From positions 1 to 18,491 of the forward strand of contig CAMEQX010000004.1 of assembly GCA_945933905.1 (NCBI GenBank): a stretch of 18,491 nt of DNA. Reading direction: 5' to 3'. This DNA is from an uncultured Clostridia bacterium. Its GTDB lineage: Bacteria; Bacillota; Clostridia; Oscillospirales; Ruminococcaceae. Positions within the stretch are counted from its first letter, which is position 1; the number at the start of each line of letters is the position of its first letter. A model generated the notes under the pieces. The model was not told the origin of the DNA. It saw nothing but the letters and a program-made list of their open reading frames with translations, and searched no databases. This document shows positions 6,463-13,984 of this stretch, piece by piece. A program made the position numbers and the translations under genes.

Positions 6463-6851
6463 TGAAGCGCATAATTTTACCGATAATCGCGGTTTTGCTT
6501 CTGCTTTCGGGCTGCGGGAAAACGGAGAATGATATGAAAAATACCTATGAAAAAATCTCGATGTACGAGGGAATTGAACGAATTAAATCGGACGAGGGCT
6601 TTATTCTGCTGGACGTGCGCAGAGCCGATGAATTCGCTTCGGGGCATATTCCCGGCGCTGTCAATCTGCCGAACGAAGAAATCGGAAAAGCTGAAATCCC
6701 CGCGCTTCCCGACAAAAATCAGACAATCTATATCTATTGCCGAAGCGGAAACCGCAGCAAGCAGGCTGCCGATAAGCTTCTTGCGCTTGGATATACGAAT
6801 TTGATTGAATTCGGAGGAATTCTCGATTACACGGGGGAGCTTGAATATTGA
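6462..6851 (+). CDS. Rhodanese-domain lipoprotein
   Basis: The 129-residue protein starts with a lipoprotein signal (hydrophobic core [10 protein letters not shown], lipobox LSGC with Cys18), then a single rhodanese domain at about 30-127. The active-site loop is CRSGNRS with Cys93, preceded by [22 protein letters not shown] and ending in the usual GG-ILDY stretch. It would be anchored on the outer face of the membrane and transfer or bind sulfane sulfur. ATG 6462 overlaps the stop of the preceding gene (TGATG), so translation is coupled. No separate ribosome site is evident. Its company, a metal-cluster protein and a rubrerythrin, suggests a role in sulfur or redox stress handling; this is inference. 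Confidence 0.88.
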   Translation: MKRIILPIIAVLLLLSGCGKTENDMKNTYEKISMYEGIERIKSDEGFILLDVRRADEFASGHIPGAVNLPNEEIGKAEIPALPDKNQTIYIYCRSGNRSKQAADKLLALGYTNLIEFGGILDYTGELEY

Positions 6852-6918
6852 CGAAAAATTCTCCGAAAAAATCAGCTCAAAGGCTGTTTTAAAAATAATA
6901 AAGAAAGAGGTAAAAACT

Positions 6919-7569
6919 ATGAGAAAATGGGTTTGTTCTGTATGCGGCTATGTTCACGAGGGCGACAATCCTCCCGAGAAGTGCCCTGTCTGCAAGCAGC
7001 CTGCCGAGAAATTCAAGGCTGTTGAAGAAAAGAAAAACATCTATGCGGGAACGCAGACCGAGAAAAATCTGCAAGCCGCTTTTGCGGGTGAATCTCAGGC
7101 TCGCAATAAATACACCTACTTTGCTTCCGTGGCAAAGAAAGAGGGCTATGAGCAGATGGCTGCGCTGTTCCTGAAAACTGCCGACAACGAGAAGGAACAC
7201 GCAAAAATGTGGTTCAAGGAACTGAAAGGCATCGGCGATACCGCGGCAAATCTGAAGGCTGCCGCTGACGGCGAAAACTACGAGTGGACGGATATGTACG
7301 AGGAATTCGCAAAAACCGCTGAGGCAGAGGGTTTCAAGGAGCTTGCTGCGAAATTCCGTATGGTTGCCGCTATCGAAAAGCACCACGAGGAGCGTTATCG
7401 CGCGCTTTTGAAGAACATTGAAACCGCTCAGGTGTTTGAAAAGAGCGAGGTTAAGGTTTGGGAGTGCAGAAACTGCGGTCATATTGTCGTCGGCACAAAA
7501 GCGCCCGAGGTTTGCCCCGTTTGCGCTCACCCGCAGTCTTATTTTGAAGTCAACGCGGAGAATTATTGA
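6919..7569 (+). CDS. rbr: Rubrerythrin with N- and C-terminal rubredoxin domains
   Basis: The 216-residue protein has three parts. An N-terminal rubredoxin-like knuckle (Cys6, Cys9, Cys22, Cys25) is followed by a ferritin-like diiron four-helix domain (about 42-170, with Glu58 in AGESQAR, Glu91 and His94 in NEKEH, and Glu153 and His156 in IEKHHEERY). A second rubredoxin domain (Cys183, Cys186, Cys199, Cys202) ends the protein. Classical rubrerythrin has only the C-terminal rubredoxin and reverse rubrerythrin only the N-terminal one. The enzyme reduces hydrogen peroxide in the cytoplasm of anaerobes. ATG 6919 follows AAAGAGG by 8 nt; the frame stays open upstream, but nothing there resembles the family. 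It is the last gene of the operon, 67 nt after the rhodanese gene. Confidence 0.93.
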   Translation: MRKWVCSVCGYVHEGDNPPEKCPVCKQPAEKFKAVEEKKNIYAGTQTEKNLQAAFAGESQARNKYTYFASVAKKEGYEQMAALFLKTADNEKEHAKMWFKELKGIGDTAANLKAAADGENYEWTDMYEEFAKTAEAEGFKELAAKFRMVAAIEKHHEERYRALLKNIETAQVFEKSEVKVWECRNCGHIVVGTKAPEVCPVCAHPQSYFEVNAENY

Positions 7570-7598
7570 TTTTATCCAAACGCGAACTAAAAAAACTT

Positions 7599-7626
7599 GG
7601 AGCTAAGTTTTCTTAGCTCCATTTTT
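7599..7626. terminator. Bidirectional intrinsic terminator
   Basis: A perfect 9-bp stem, GGAGCTAAG (7599-7607) and CTTAGCTCC (7612-7620), closes a TTTT loop. ATTTTT follows on the plus strand, and the seven A before it give a T-run on the minus strand. It ends the rubrerythrin operon and also serves the convergent flagellin-GNAT operon. Confidence 0.92.
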
Positions 7627-7653
7627 GTGTTCAATTTTACGATTATTCAACAA

Positions 7654-8136
7654 CTATAGATATTTCACAAACTGAACCTGCGCGTTTTCATAGTCCAAAG
7701 GCTCGTCTATCCTGTACGCCATAAAGCCAAGCTTGTTGATGTAGAAATTGAGGTTTCTCTTTGAGCAAAGCGGGGTTTCCGTGCGCCAGACCTTTGCGCT
7801 CGGGTACATTTTCTCGATTTCACTCCACACGCTTTTTCCGAGACCTTTTCCGCGCGATGACGGGCTGAGGAAAATGCATCCGAGAAAATTCTCGGTTTTG
7901 TCCTCGTTTGCGAAGATAATCACGGCTCCCGAAAGCACGTCATTCACATAAATGCAAAAGCTGTCCGCTCCCGATTCCAGCGCGTTCTTCCTCAGAAAGC
8001 TGCCGTCGTCATAGCCCGGAGGTCCGTCGTGGGTGTTTTTGAACATCATAGAGTCCTCGTCAAAAGCCGCTTTCATAATCGCCGTGCAAGGCTCGATATC
8101 ATTCTCCGTGAAACGCCTGAATGTAATTGTGTCCAA
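7654..8136 (-). CDS. GNAT-family N-acetyltransferase
   Basis: The protein (160 residues from the preferred start) shows the GNAT acetyl-CoA loop SPSSRGKGLG at 91-100, the beta-4 strand LGCIFL before it, and a late FYINKLGF segment typical of small-molecule or protein acetyltransferases. The longest frame starts with GTG at 8157, overlapping the flagellin stop by 3 nt within GTGA, but has no ribosome site there. TTG at 8136-8134 sits 6 nt after AGAGGAG, so I prefer it. With no promoter or terminator in the 17-nt gap, the gene must be co-transcribed with the giant flagellin. Modification of the flagellin is possible but only a positional inference; the substrate is unknown. Confidence 0.85.
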   Translation of the reverse strand: MDTITFRRFTENDIEPCTAIMKAAFDEDSMMFKNTHDGPPGYDDGSFLRKNALESGADSFCIYVNDVLSGAVIIFANEDKTENFLGCIFLSPSSRGKGLGKSVWSEIEKMYPSAKVWRTETPLCSKRNLNFYINKLGFMAYRIDEPLDYENAQVQFVKYL

Positions 8137-8153
8137 GTTTTTCTCCTCTCTGC

Positions 8154-11100
8154 TCACGCGAGAATATCTAAAATCGACTGCTGATTTTCCTTCTGATTTG
8201 CGAGAATATAGCTCTGCGCCTGCATTATCAGCTTTTCCTTCGCGGCTTTGGCAACCTCGTCGGGCATATCCGCGTCACGAATTCCCGACTCAGAATTCTC
8301 CAGATTTTCAACGTAATTCCGATTGCGCTCGGACGTGAATTCCATTCGATTGTGAACTGCACCCGCAAGCGCGCGCCATTTCACAAGATAATTTGTCGCA
8401 TAATCAACGCGTTCAATCGCCTTCAGCGCGCGTGCAATCGTGGTGACGCCCGTTGTGTTTATCCGCATCAAATGGTCGTCCGCACGCGTCTTTTCACACC
8501 AGATATAGCTGTCGGTTCTGCGGCCCGTGTGAATGCCGATTTCGATGTCGTCATCACGCTTTTCCGCGCTGTAAAACAAATCGTCCGCCGCATTTCCCGT
8601 GAAACGCTCAAGCCTAAAACCGCCGTTTTCCGTTGTGTAGAACATAAGACGCCCGTTCGTTTCAACCGCCCGAACAATGCTCCCGAGCGCCTCGTACTGC
8701 TCGTTCAGCGCTTCGGCTATTTCATCGGCGGTGTAGCTCCCCTCGGGAACAGTAACCGTAATATTTTCGCCGTCCAAGTCCAACGACAAGGTGTCGTTCA
8801 CGCCGCTTTTTATCGTAATTCCATCGCTCAAATCGGCTTTTCCGATAACCCTTGACGGTCGCGGGGACTGCGTTGCGTCATAAAAAACCCTGTAAGCCGA
8901 GCTTCCCCGAACACCGTCGATTATCGCGTCGGCTGTTTTTATCGTGCCGTTTTCAGGCAAAACAAGGCTCAATATCAGCTTGTCGTCCGACCTTATCGAC
9001 GTTGACTCGGGCTCGGGCACGCCGATTTCACCCAAGCCCATTGTCGCGTGAAAAAACTCTGCGGGCAGCGGGTCGCCGTTTGAGTCGGTGAGAGCGCCGA
9101 TTGCGTTTCTTCCCGCCGTCTGAATTGCCGCGGCAAGCTCGTTTGGCATATACTCGCCCGCGGGAATGGTACAGTCAACCTTGTAGCGCGCTCCCTTGAA
9201 CGTGAAGTCAAAAATCAAGCCGTCGTTCAAGCCCGTGTAAATGATAACGTCCTTCTCGCTTTCAAATTCCTCGGGCGTCTGCTTGCTCATATCGTTTCTG
9301 CCGATGATGTAGGAAACCGCCGAGCCGAGAGTTGTCCCGACCTTTTCGGTGTGACGTGAAATCGAATAATAGCTCGCGTCCTGAAAAACGCGGTCAAAAA
9401 GCCGTCCGCTGAAGCTGCTTATTCCGCGCGTGTCGGAGATATCCGCTCCTGTTATCGTGAGCTTTCCGCCCGATACTCCCACAACAAGCGAACCCGCGGG
9501 CAAGGTGCTGTCGATGCTCGTTTGAATTGCCGCAGCAAGCTGAGCCGCAGTATAGGTTGCGGGCGGCACGGAAACGTTCACCACAACCGAGCTTCCTTTC
9601 TCGGTGTAGGTGAATTTCATCTCGTTGAAATAATCCTCGATTGCGATTGAAGAAATCGTCGTTCTGCCGATAAGACTGCACGGCTTCGCGTCACGCGTGA
9701 TTTTACTCGGCGAAACGCAGTTTTCCGCGCGCTTGAAATAAGGCGCGGTGTTGTCGGGGTTTAAGCTGATTGTCGCGGAAGAGCCAACGTTATCGGTGGT
9801 TATTTTCAGCGTGCCGCCGCTTTCCGAAACCGTTACACCCGCGCCCGAAAGACCGTTTCGCAGCGCCTCAAGCAGCGCGGTTTTCCCTGTTGAACCTGAG
9901 TATTCTCCCTCGGGTATGGAGAATTTATAATCCGTGCCGTTTATTTTGAGCGAAACAAAGCTGTTCAAATCGTTTATCTCAACGCCCTCGCCGTTAAACA
10001 GCGTGCTGAAGCGATTGTTTGAAATATACGCGGGATATTTTATCTTGTTCTCGGACGGAACGGCAGAACCGCCCGAGCTGTTGTTGACGGTTTTATACTG
10101 ATTAACCTTCATCGTGCCGCCGAGATTTGTGAGAGCAAAACCTTCTCCGCCCTTTACCGTGGTGAAGGTAAGTCCTTTATTTGCGCCCGATGGCGAATAG
10201 CTTGCGGTGATTTTCCCGTCAAGCGCGGGATTTGCCGATATCGCCGAATTTATCGCATTTGTAAGCTCCGAAGCCGAGTTGTAAACGCCGTCGGGAACGG
10301 TTATCGAAAGCGATTCGGAAACCGGCACTCCCGATGAATTCGGGCTTGTGTAGTCCATTGTGATTGTGTTGTTGGAGCTGTTTACCGTGAGCGGAATGTG
10401 GCTGTCAATTCCCTCAGCGCGAATTGTTGCGGGGAGCTTCGCGGTGCCGGTTGCCGCGTCATAATACGGCGAGTCTGCAACATTATTGACTTTCTTCCTC
10501 ATATTCAGCTTACAGGTTGTGCTTGAGCTTACAGAAATGCTTCCCGATTGCGTTTTCGGTCCCGTGAAAACAAGCATTGTGCCGTTGTCGCTGACAGAAA
10601 CCGTTGTTTTCGGAGAACCGCCGTCCTTTTCCGCAATTTTTGCGTTGAGCTCTGCGGCAACCTCGGAGAGAGAACCGTAATTTTTGTGGGTAAGCCGCAA
10701 ATCGTAGCTGCTGCCGCAGGAAGTAAAGACAAAACGGTCGTTGTCCGCTCCCACGGAGAGCGGAATATGCGAATTTGCTGCGGAAAGCGTGAGCGTTGCA
10801 GATTTGTAAACCTTGTTGTTATCGGCGTCAACAAATGCCTTCGCATCGGAAGCAAGCGTGCTTTTTGTCGCTTTGTTCAGCAAATCGCCGCTGATATTGC
10901 TGAACTTGACTTCTTTTCCCTCGGCAACGGACGTGAAAACGATGTTGTTTCCGTCCGCAGAAACCGTTGCCACGCCGCTTAGCTGCTCGTTTAACGCGGT
11001 TATCGCCTGAGCTGCTGTCGAGCCCTTGGGAATGCTCACGCTGTATGACGCGGAAACACCGTATTCATCGGTCAGACTGAACGATAAACCGATATCGCGG

Positions 11101-13283
11101 ATTGACGTACCCGCCGCCGAAAACTGCGTGAGCGCATTCGGAATTTTCATCGTCGCGGGAGTGTAGATGTATGTTTCCGAACCGACCTCGTTGTCGAAGC
11201 CCTCAAAGGAAGTCGTGCCGTTCTTTGTTTCGGGATAAACTCGGGAATAATTCAGATAATTCTGCGTTTGCTGGCTTGTCGAGCTGTTGCTGACGTTTTC
11301 ATAGGTTACGGCATTCTGCGTTTTTCCCGCAGAGCTTGTGACATTCTGCCTGCTCGTTCCGGGAACACCGCCGCCATAGCTCACGAGGTCTTTTTCCGTG
11401 CCTGTTGAATGAGAATTATCGATATTATCATAGTAAACGGGACCGTAAATCAGGCGGCTATATGCGGAGCAGCCGGTGTCTGCGGTAATCGAGGTGATGT
11501 CCGAGCCTTCAAGACCGTTTGCGCTCAAGGTCAGCGTTGAATTTACGCTGAAATACAGCTTGTCGCTCAAATCGGGATAATTCGCCGAGAGCAAGTCGTT
11601 GAGCTTGGTGTTAAGCGCCGCTTGGGAATAAGTTCCCGCTGGAATTTCAAAATCGAGGATTTGGCTGCCCGCGCCCTCAACTCCAACGGTAAAGGACAGC
11701 TTGTTGTGCGCGGGAGGAATGATTATGCTGTATCCGAGCGGCTTTTTCGCGTTAAAGCTCGCCTTCGTGTACTGCGAAACAGATATATTCGGCGTGAGGA
11801 CGTTAAGCGTTGCCTTGTCGAACAAATCATATACCATATACCCGCTCGGAACATCGGAGGTATCGAGCTTGATTTTGCACTCCTTGCCGTATTGAAGCGT
11901 GGAAAAGCTCAGCCCTCCGCTTGCAGAAAGCTCAACCTTTATCGGACAGCCTTTCGCCTCAAGCTGTTCGGCAACCCGCGCGACAATTTGGTCGTCGTTC
12001 GCGTAATCTCTGACATTTTCGTCCGCGTCAAGCAGTTCAATGCGCAGCTTTTCGGATTTTGGCGTGCCGTCGCTCGTGTACCAGCCTGCGTCTAGCACAA
12101 AATAATCGTTTCTCCCGCGAACAACCTCAAGTCCGCCCGCAATCGATTTTGTACCGTTCAGCGTGGCTTCGCTGTTGACAAGCGTGCTGTAACAGCAGAT
12201 ATCGTAAATCGGTGAATGAGCAATATCGTCCTTGCTGTCAATCATCAGGAAATTTCCGCAAAGTCCCGTGATGGTTTTTTCACTTTTCAGCCCGATAATC
12301 TTTTTCCCTTCGGCATTATTCTGCATAACCGCCTCAACCTTGCAAGGAAGCCCCGCCGCCTCCAGCTTTTGATTGATATGCGCGACAAGCTCGGGACGGG
12401 TGTATTTTCCCCTGTCGAGAGTTATGGAATAGATTGTATCATCGGTGTTTCCAAGACGAAACGACATCTCATCGTTTCTGCCCGGCTTAACCTCAAGACG
12501 CGCCGGATAGTCGTCGCTTGTAAAGCTTGTTACACCGAGCAAATAGCCGTCGGAAGAGCCGATAACCGTGTCGTAAAACAACGACGAAGCGGTTCCGCTT
12601 ATGTAATCGAGCTTCCCCTTCTCGCACTGCATAGTAAGCTGTTTTTGGTCGTTCACACCGATGATTAGTCTTTCCTCGCCGTCAAAAAGAATGGTGTCGA
12701 TAACATCGGCAAGTTCCTCCACACCGTACTCTCCCGCGGGAATTTCAACGGTAAGCTCGCGGTGCTCGCCGTTTGCGGTGTAGCCCAAAACAAGCGTATC
12801 GTTGCTCCCGTCAATGACAACAGGTTTATCGTGAACGACATAGCCCTCGGTTTTTTCATATTCGGGAAAATGCCGCTCAAACAGCGGTATCCCGTTAAAC
12901 TCCGCAGAATCGGAGATTTGTTCGATTTCATCAATAAGCTGCTGATACTCCATATCAAGCGCTTTTCGGTCGATTTTATCGTAAGTGCCGTTTGCCGCTT
13001 CAACCGCAAGCTCTTTCATACGGTGAAGCATATTGTGGACTTCCTGAGCTGCGCCGTCAACCGTGTCGATATAATTTATACCGTCGCTGATGTTGCGCAT
13101 ACCCTGTCTAAGCCCGCGGTCGATACCTCTGATTTTCTCGGAAATCGCAAGCCCCGCCGCGTCATCTGCCGCAGAATTCACCCTATAACCCGAGCTGAGC
13201 CTTTTCGTTGCCTGAGCAAGCTTAGACTCAGAACGTCTGCTGTTATTTATCGTGCGAATTGAGTCTTTCCCGAAAACGTCCAA
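8154..13283 (-). CDS. Giant flagellin with modular central region
   Basis: This 1709-residue protein has flagellin ends and a huge insert. Residues 5-140 are the N-terminal D0/D1 part (RTINNSRRSESKLAQ, RLSSGYRVNSAADDAAGLAI, RMKELAVEAANGT). Residues about 1605-1709 are the C-terminal D1/D0 part (AIERVDYATNYL, RALAGAVHNRMEF, GIRDADMPDEV, then a Gln/Asn-rich terminal helix). Ordinary flagellins have roughly 250-550 residues. The intervening ~1,470 residues hold about eleven divergent modules of the form ND-x-L-x-F..., V-x-IPAGxY, then eLAxaIN, then a glycine turn and a beta hairpin, resembling Flagellin_IN motifs. A Ser/Thr/Asn-rich linker lies at 615-730. All 14 cysteines are in the central region. 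I chose TTG 13283 because GGAGGTGA is ideally placed for it; the ATG at 13298 lies upstream of that ribosome site. No other flagellar gene is nearby. Confidence 0.93.
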   Translation of the reverse strand: MDVFGKDSIRTINNSRRSESKLAQATKRLSSGYRVNSAADDAAGLAISEKIRGIDRGLRQGMRNISDGINYIDTVDGAAQEVHNMLHRMKELAVEAANGTYDKIDRKALDMEYQQLIDEIEQISDSAEFNGIPLFERHFPEYEKTEGYVVHDKPVVIDGSNDTLVLGYTANGEHRELTVEIPAGEYGVEELADVIDTILFDGEERLIIGVNDQKQLTMQCEKGKLDYISGTASSLFYDTVIGSSDGYLLGVTSFTSDDYPARLEVKPGRNDEMSFRLGNTDDTIYSITLDRGKYTRPELVAHINQKLEAAGLPCKVEAVMQNNAEGKKIIGLKSEKTITGLCGNFLMIDSKDDIAHSPIYDICCYSTLVNSEATLNGTKSIAGGLEVVRGRNDYFVLDAGWYTSDGTPKSEKLRIELLDADENVRDYANDDQIVARVAEQLEAKGCPIKVELSASGGLSFSTLQYGKECKIKLDTSDVPSGYMVYDLFDKATLNVLTPNISVSQYTKASFNAKKPLGYSIIIPPAHNKLSFTVGVEGAGSQILDFEIPAGTYSQAALNTKLNDLLSANYPDLSDKLYFSVNSTLTLSANGLEGSDITSITADTGCSAYSRLIYGPVYYDNIDNSHSTGTEKDLVSYGGGVPGTSRQNVTSSAGKTQNAVTYENVSNSSTSQQTQNYLNYSRVYPETKNGTTSFEGFDNEVGSETYIYTPATMKIPNALTQFSAAGTSIRDIGLSFSLTDEYGVSASYSVSIPKGSTAAQAITALNEQLSGVATVSADGNNIVFTSVAEGKEVKFSNISGDLLNKATKSTLASDAKAFVDADNNKVYKSATLTLSAANSHIPLSVGADNDRFVFTSCGSSYDLRLTHKNYGSLSEVAAELNAKIAEKDGGSPKTTVSVSDNGTMLVFTGPKTQSGSISVSSSTTCKLNMRKKVNNVADSPYYDAATGTAKLPATIRAEGIDSHIPLTVNSSNNTITMDYTSPNSSGVPVSESLSITVPDGVYNSASELTNAINSAISANPALDGKITASYSPSGANKGLTFTTVKGGEGFALTNLGGTMKVNQYKTVNNSSGGSAVPSENKIKYPAYISNNRFSTLFNGEGVEINDLNSFVSLKINGTDYKFSIPEGEYSGSTGKTALLEALRNGLSGAGVTVSESGGTLKITTDNVGSSATISLNPDNTAPYFKRAENCVSPSKITRDAKPCSLIGRTTISSIAIEDYFNEMKFTYTEKGSSVVVNVSVPPATYTAAQLAAAIQTSIDSTLPAGSLVVGVSGGKLTITGADISDTRGISSFSGRLFDRVFQDASYYSISRHTEKVGTTLGSAVSYIIGRNDMSKQTPEEFESEKDVIIYTGLNDGLIFDFTFKGARYKVDCTIPAGEYMPNELAAAIQTAGRNAIGALTDSNGDPLPAEFFHATMGLGEIGVPEPESTSIRSDDKLILSLVLPENGTIKTADAIIDGVRGSSAYRVFYDATQSPRPSRVIGKADLSDGITIKSGVNDTLSLDLDGENITVTVPEGSYTADEIAEALNEQYEALGSIVRAVETNGRLMFYTTENGGFRLERFTGNAADDLFYSAEKRDDDIEIGIHTGRRTDSYIWCEKTRADDHLMRINTTGVTTIARALKAIERVDYATNYLVKWRALAGAVHNRMEFTSERNRNYVENLENSESGIRDADMPDEVAKAAKEKLIMQAQSYILANQKENQQSILDILA
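8559..12806 (-). repeat. Eleven divergent Flagellin_IN-like protein modules
   Basis: By eye, modules begin near flagellin residues 160, 268, 390, 525, 731, 843, 968, 1105, 1217, 1350 and 1493 (numbered from the TTG start). Recurrent marks are GRND or GxND at module starts, IPAGEY/IPAGTY/VPEGSY/IPEGEY mid-module, a following ELAAAIQ/EIAEALN-type helix, and xFYDA or LFYD near module ends. The repeats are diverged at protein level and show no obvious long DNA identity, so they are old duplications. The exact number depends on how the module near residue 1350, which carries an insertion, is divided. Confidence 0.7.
11094..11441 (-). other. Ser/Thr/Asn/Gln-rich linker in the giant flagellin
   Basis: Residues about 615-730 depart from the module pattern and are rich in Ser, Thr, Asn, Gln and Gly (for example VTSSAGKTQNAV, VSNSSTSQQTQNY, KNGTTSFEG). 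It divides the module array into groups of four and seven. It may be a flexible hinge or a site of O-linked glycosylation, which is common on surface-exposed flagellin loops; neither is shown. Confidence 0.55.
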
Positions 13284-13296
13284 GCCGCTCACCTCC
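13281..13296 (-). promoter_or_regulatory. Ribosome site that fixes a TTG start for the giant flagellin
   Basis: GGAGGTGA (13296-13289) precedes TTG (13283-13281) by 5 nt. The in-frame ATG at 13298-13296 touches the same ribosome site and has only AT-rich sequence before it, so it cannot use it. An alternative GTG within the site is equally unsuitable. Confidence 0.75.
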
Positions 13297-13314
13297 ATAA
13301 TATTTTCACTTTAT

Positions 13315-13343
13315 ATTATAATAGATGAAGCGGATTTTGTCAA
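13315..13343 (-). promoter_or_regulatory. Perfect-consensus SigA promoter for the giant flagellin
   Basis: TTGACA (13343-13338), 17 nt, TATAAT (13320-13315) on the minus strand, both hexamers exact. I found no sigma-28 type element (TAAA with a GCCGATAA-like -10) between this gene and the PadR gene. Confidence 0.85.
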
Positions 13344-13400
13344 GATATTACGTCATAATTTACCCATTTTTTCAACCGACATTTCCTATAAAATAAGAGC

Positions 13401-13428
13401 AAAAAAATACCGCCCCATACGGCGCGGC
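13401..13428 (-). terminator. Intrinsic terminator after the PadR gene
   Basis: Read on the minus strand, GCCGC plus CC pair with GG plus GCGGT around a GTATG loop (one bulged G). A TA and a run of T (13407-13401) follow. It lies just after the PadR stop and before the flagellin promoter, insulating the two units. Confidence 0.72.
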
Positions 13429-13435
13429 TTTGTTT

Positions 13436-13984
13436 TTATCCCTGTTTCACGAGCATTTTTTTCGCTTCTTTGCACCATCTCAGATAACCCTCGTATGTTT
13501 CAACGCCGAATAAAACCGTGAGATAATAGTAGATATGGTCTTTGTTGTCAAGATTATTCGACAGGTTTGCTTGATACATTTTCAGCACCTCGAGCGCCGC
13601 GATGATTTCGTTTTCAAACGCGGTTATTGTATTGATAGAAGTCTGAGCGTCCGTCACTCCGCCGAAAAACAGCTTCAGCAGAGTTTCGTACTTTAAATCG
13701 TTCACCGCTTTCGCGTCCTCCAGCCAAGAGATGAGCGCTTTTTTCCCGTCCGATGTGATTGCATAACAGATTTTCTCGCGGCTGCCGCTGTTTTCGGTAT
13801 TTTCGGCTTTTCGTATAAGACCGTCTTTTTCCATAGCGCTGAGCGAGGGATAAATGCTCCCGAAGCTGCCTTTCCAAAAGAAACTCAAGGCGTTATCGAT
13901 GCGCTTTTTTATGTCATATCCCGAAAGATTTTCGTGAGAAAGCAAGCCGAGTATGACCATATCGATTTTTCTGTCCTTAGCCAT
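13436..13984 (-). CDS. PadR-family transcriptional regulator
   Basis: The 182-residue protein has the PadR winged helix at about 5-85 (VILGLLSHENLSGYDIKKRI, FWKGSFGSIYPSLSAMEKDGLI, YAITSDGKKAL). A C-terminal helical dimerisation domain follows, of the Vir_act_alpha_C type (about 95-180). PadR proteins are usually ligand-responsive repressors of neighbouring genes. ATG 13984 follows AAGGAG and overlaps the end of the flavodoxin gene by 8 nt, so both are translated from one mRNA driven by the promoter at 14507-14535. The inverted repeat there (14490-14508) is the obvious candidate target, giving autoregulation. The inducer is unknown. Confidence 0.92.
   Translation of the reverse strand: MAKDRKIDMVILGLLSHENLSGYDIKKRIDNALSFFWKGSFGSIYPSLSAMEKDGLIRKAENTENSGSREKICYAITSDGKKALISWLEDAKAVNDLKYETLLKLFFGGVTDAQTSINTITAFENEIIAALEVLKMYQANLSNNLDNKDHIYYYLTVLFGVETYEGYLRWCKEAKKMLVKQG

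Noticed and set aside
6867..6886. Small hairpin (CAGC-TCAAAG-GCTG) followed by TTTT between rhodanese and rubrerythrin
   Set aside because: The stem is only four pairs and the T-run is short. It is too weak to call a terminator or attenuator.
8352..8855. Long plus-strand frames inside the flagellin gene (also near 10548-10982, 11622-12095 and 12216-12668)
   Set aside because: They are antisense to a clearly coding frame, have no ribosome sites, and translate to Arg/Val-rich sequence with no family features.
8559..12806. Recent DNA-level tandem duplication in the flagellin centre
   Set aside because: The repeats are recognisable only as a protein pattern; no long stretches of matching DNA were seen, so they are old and diverged.
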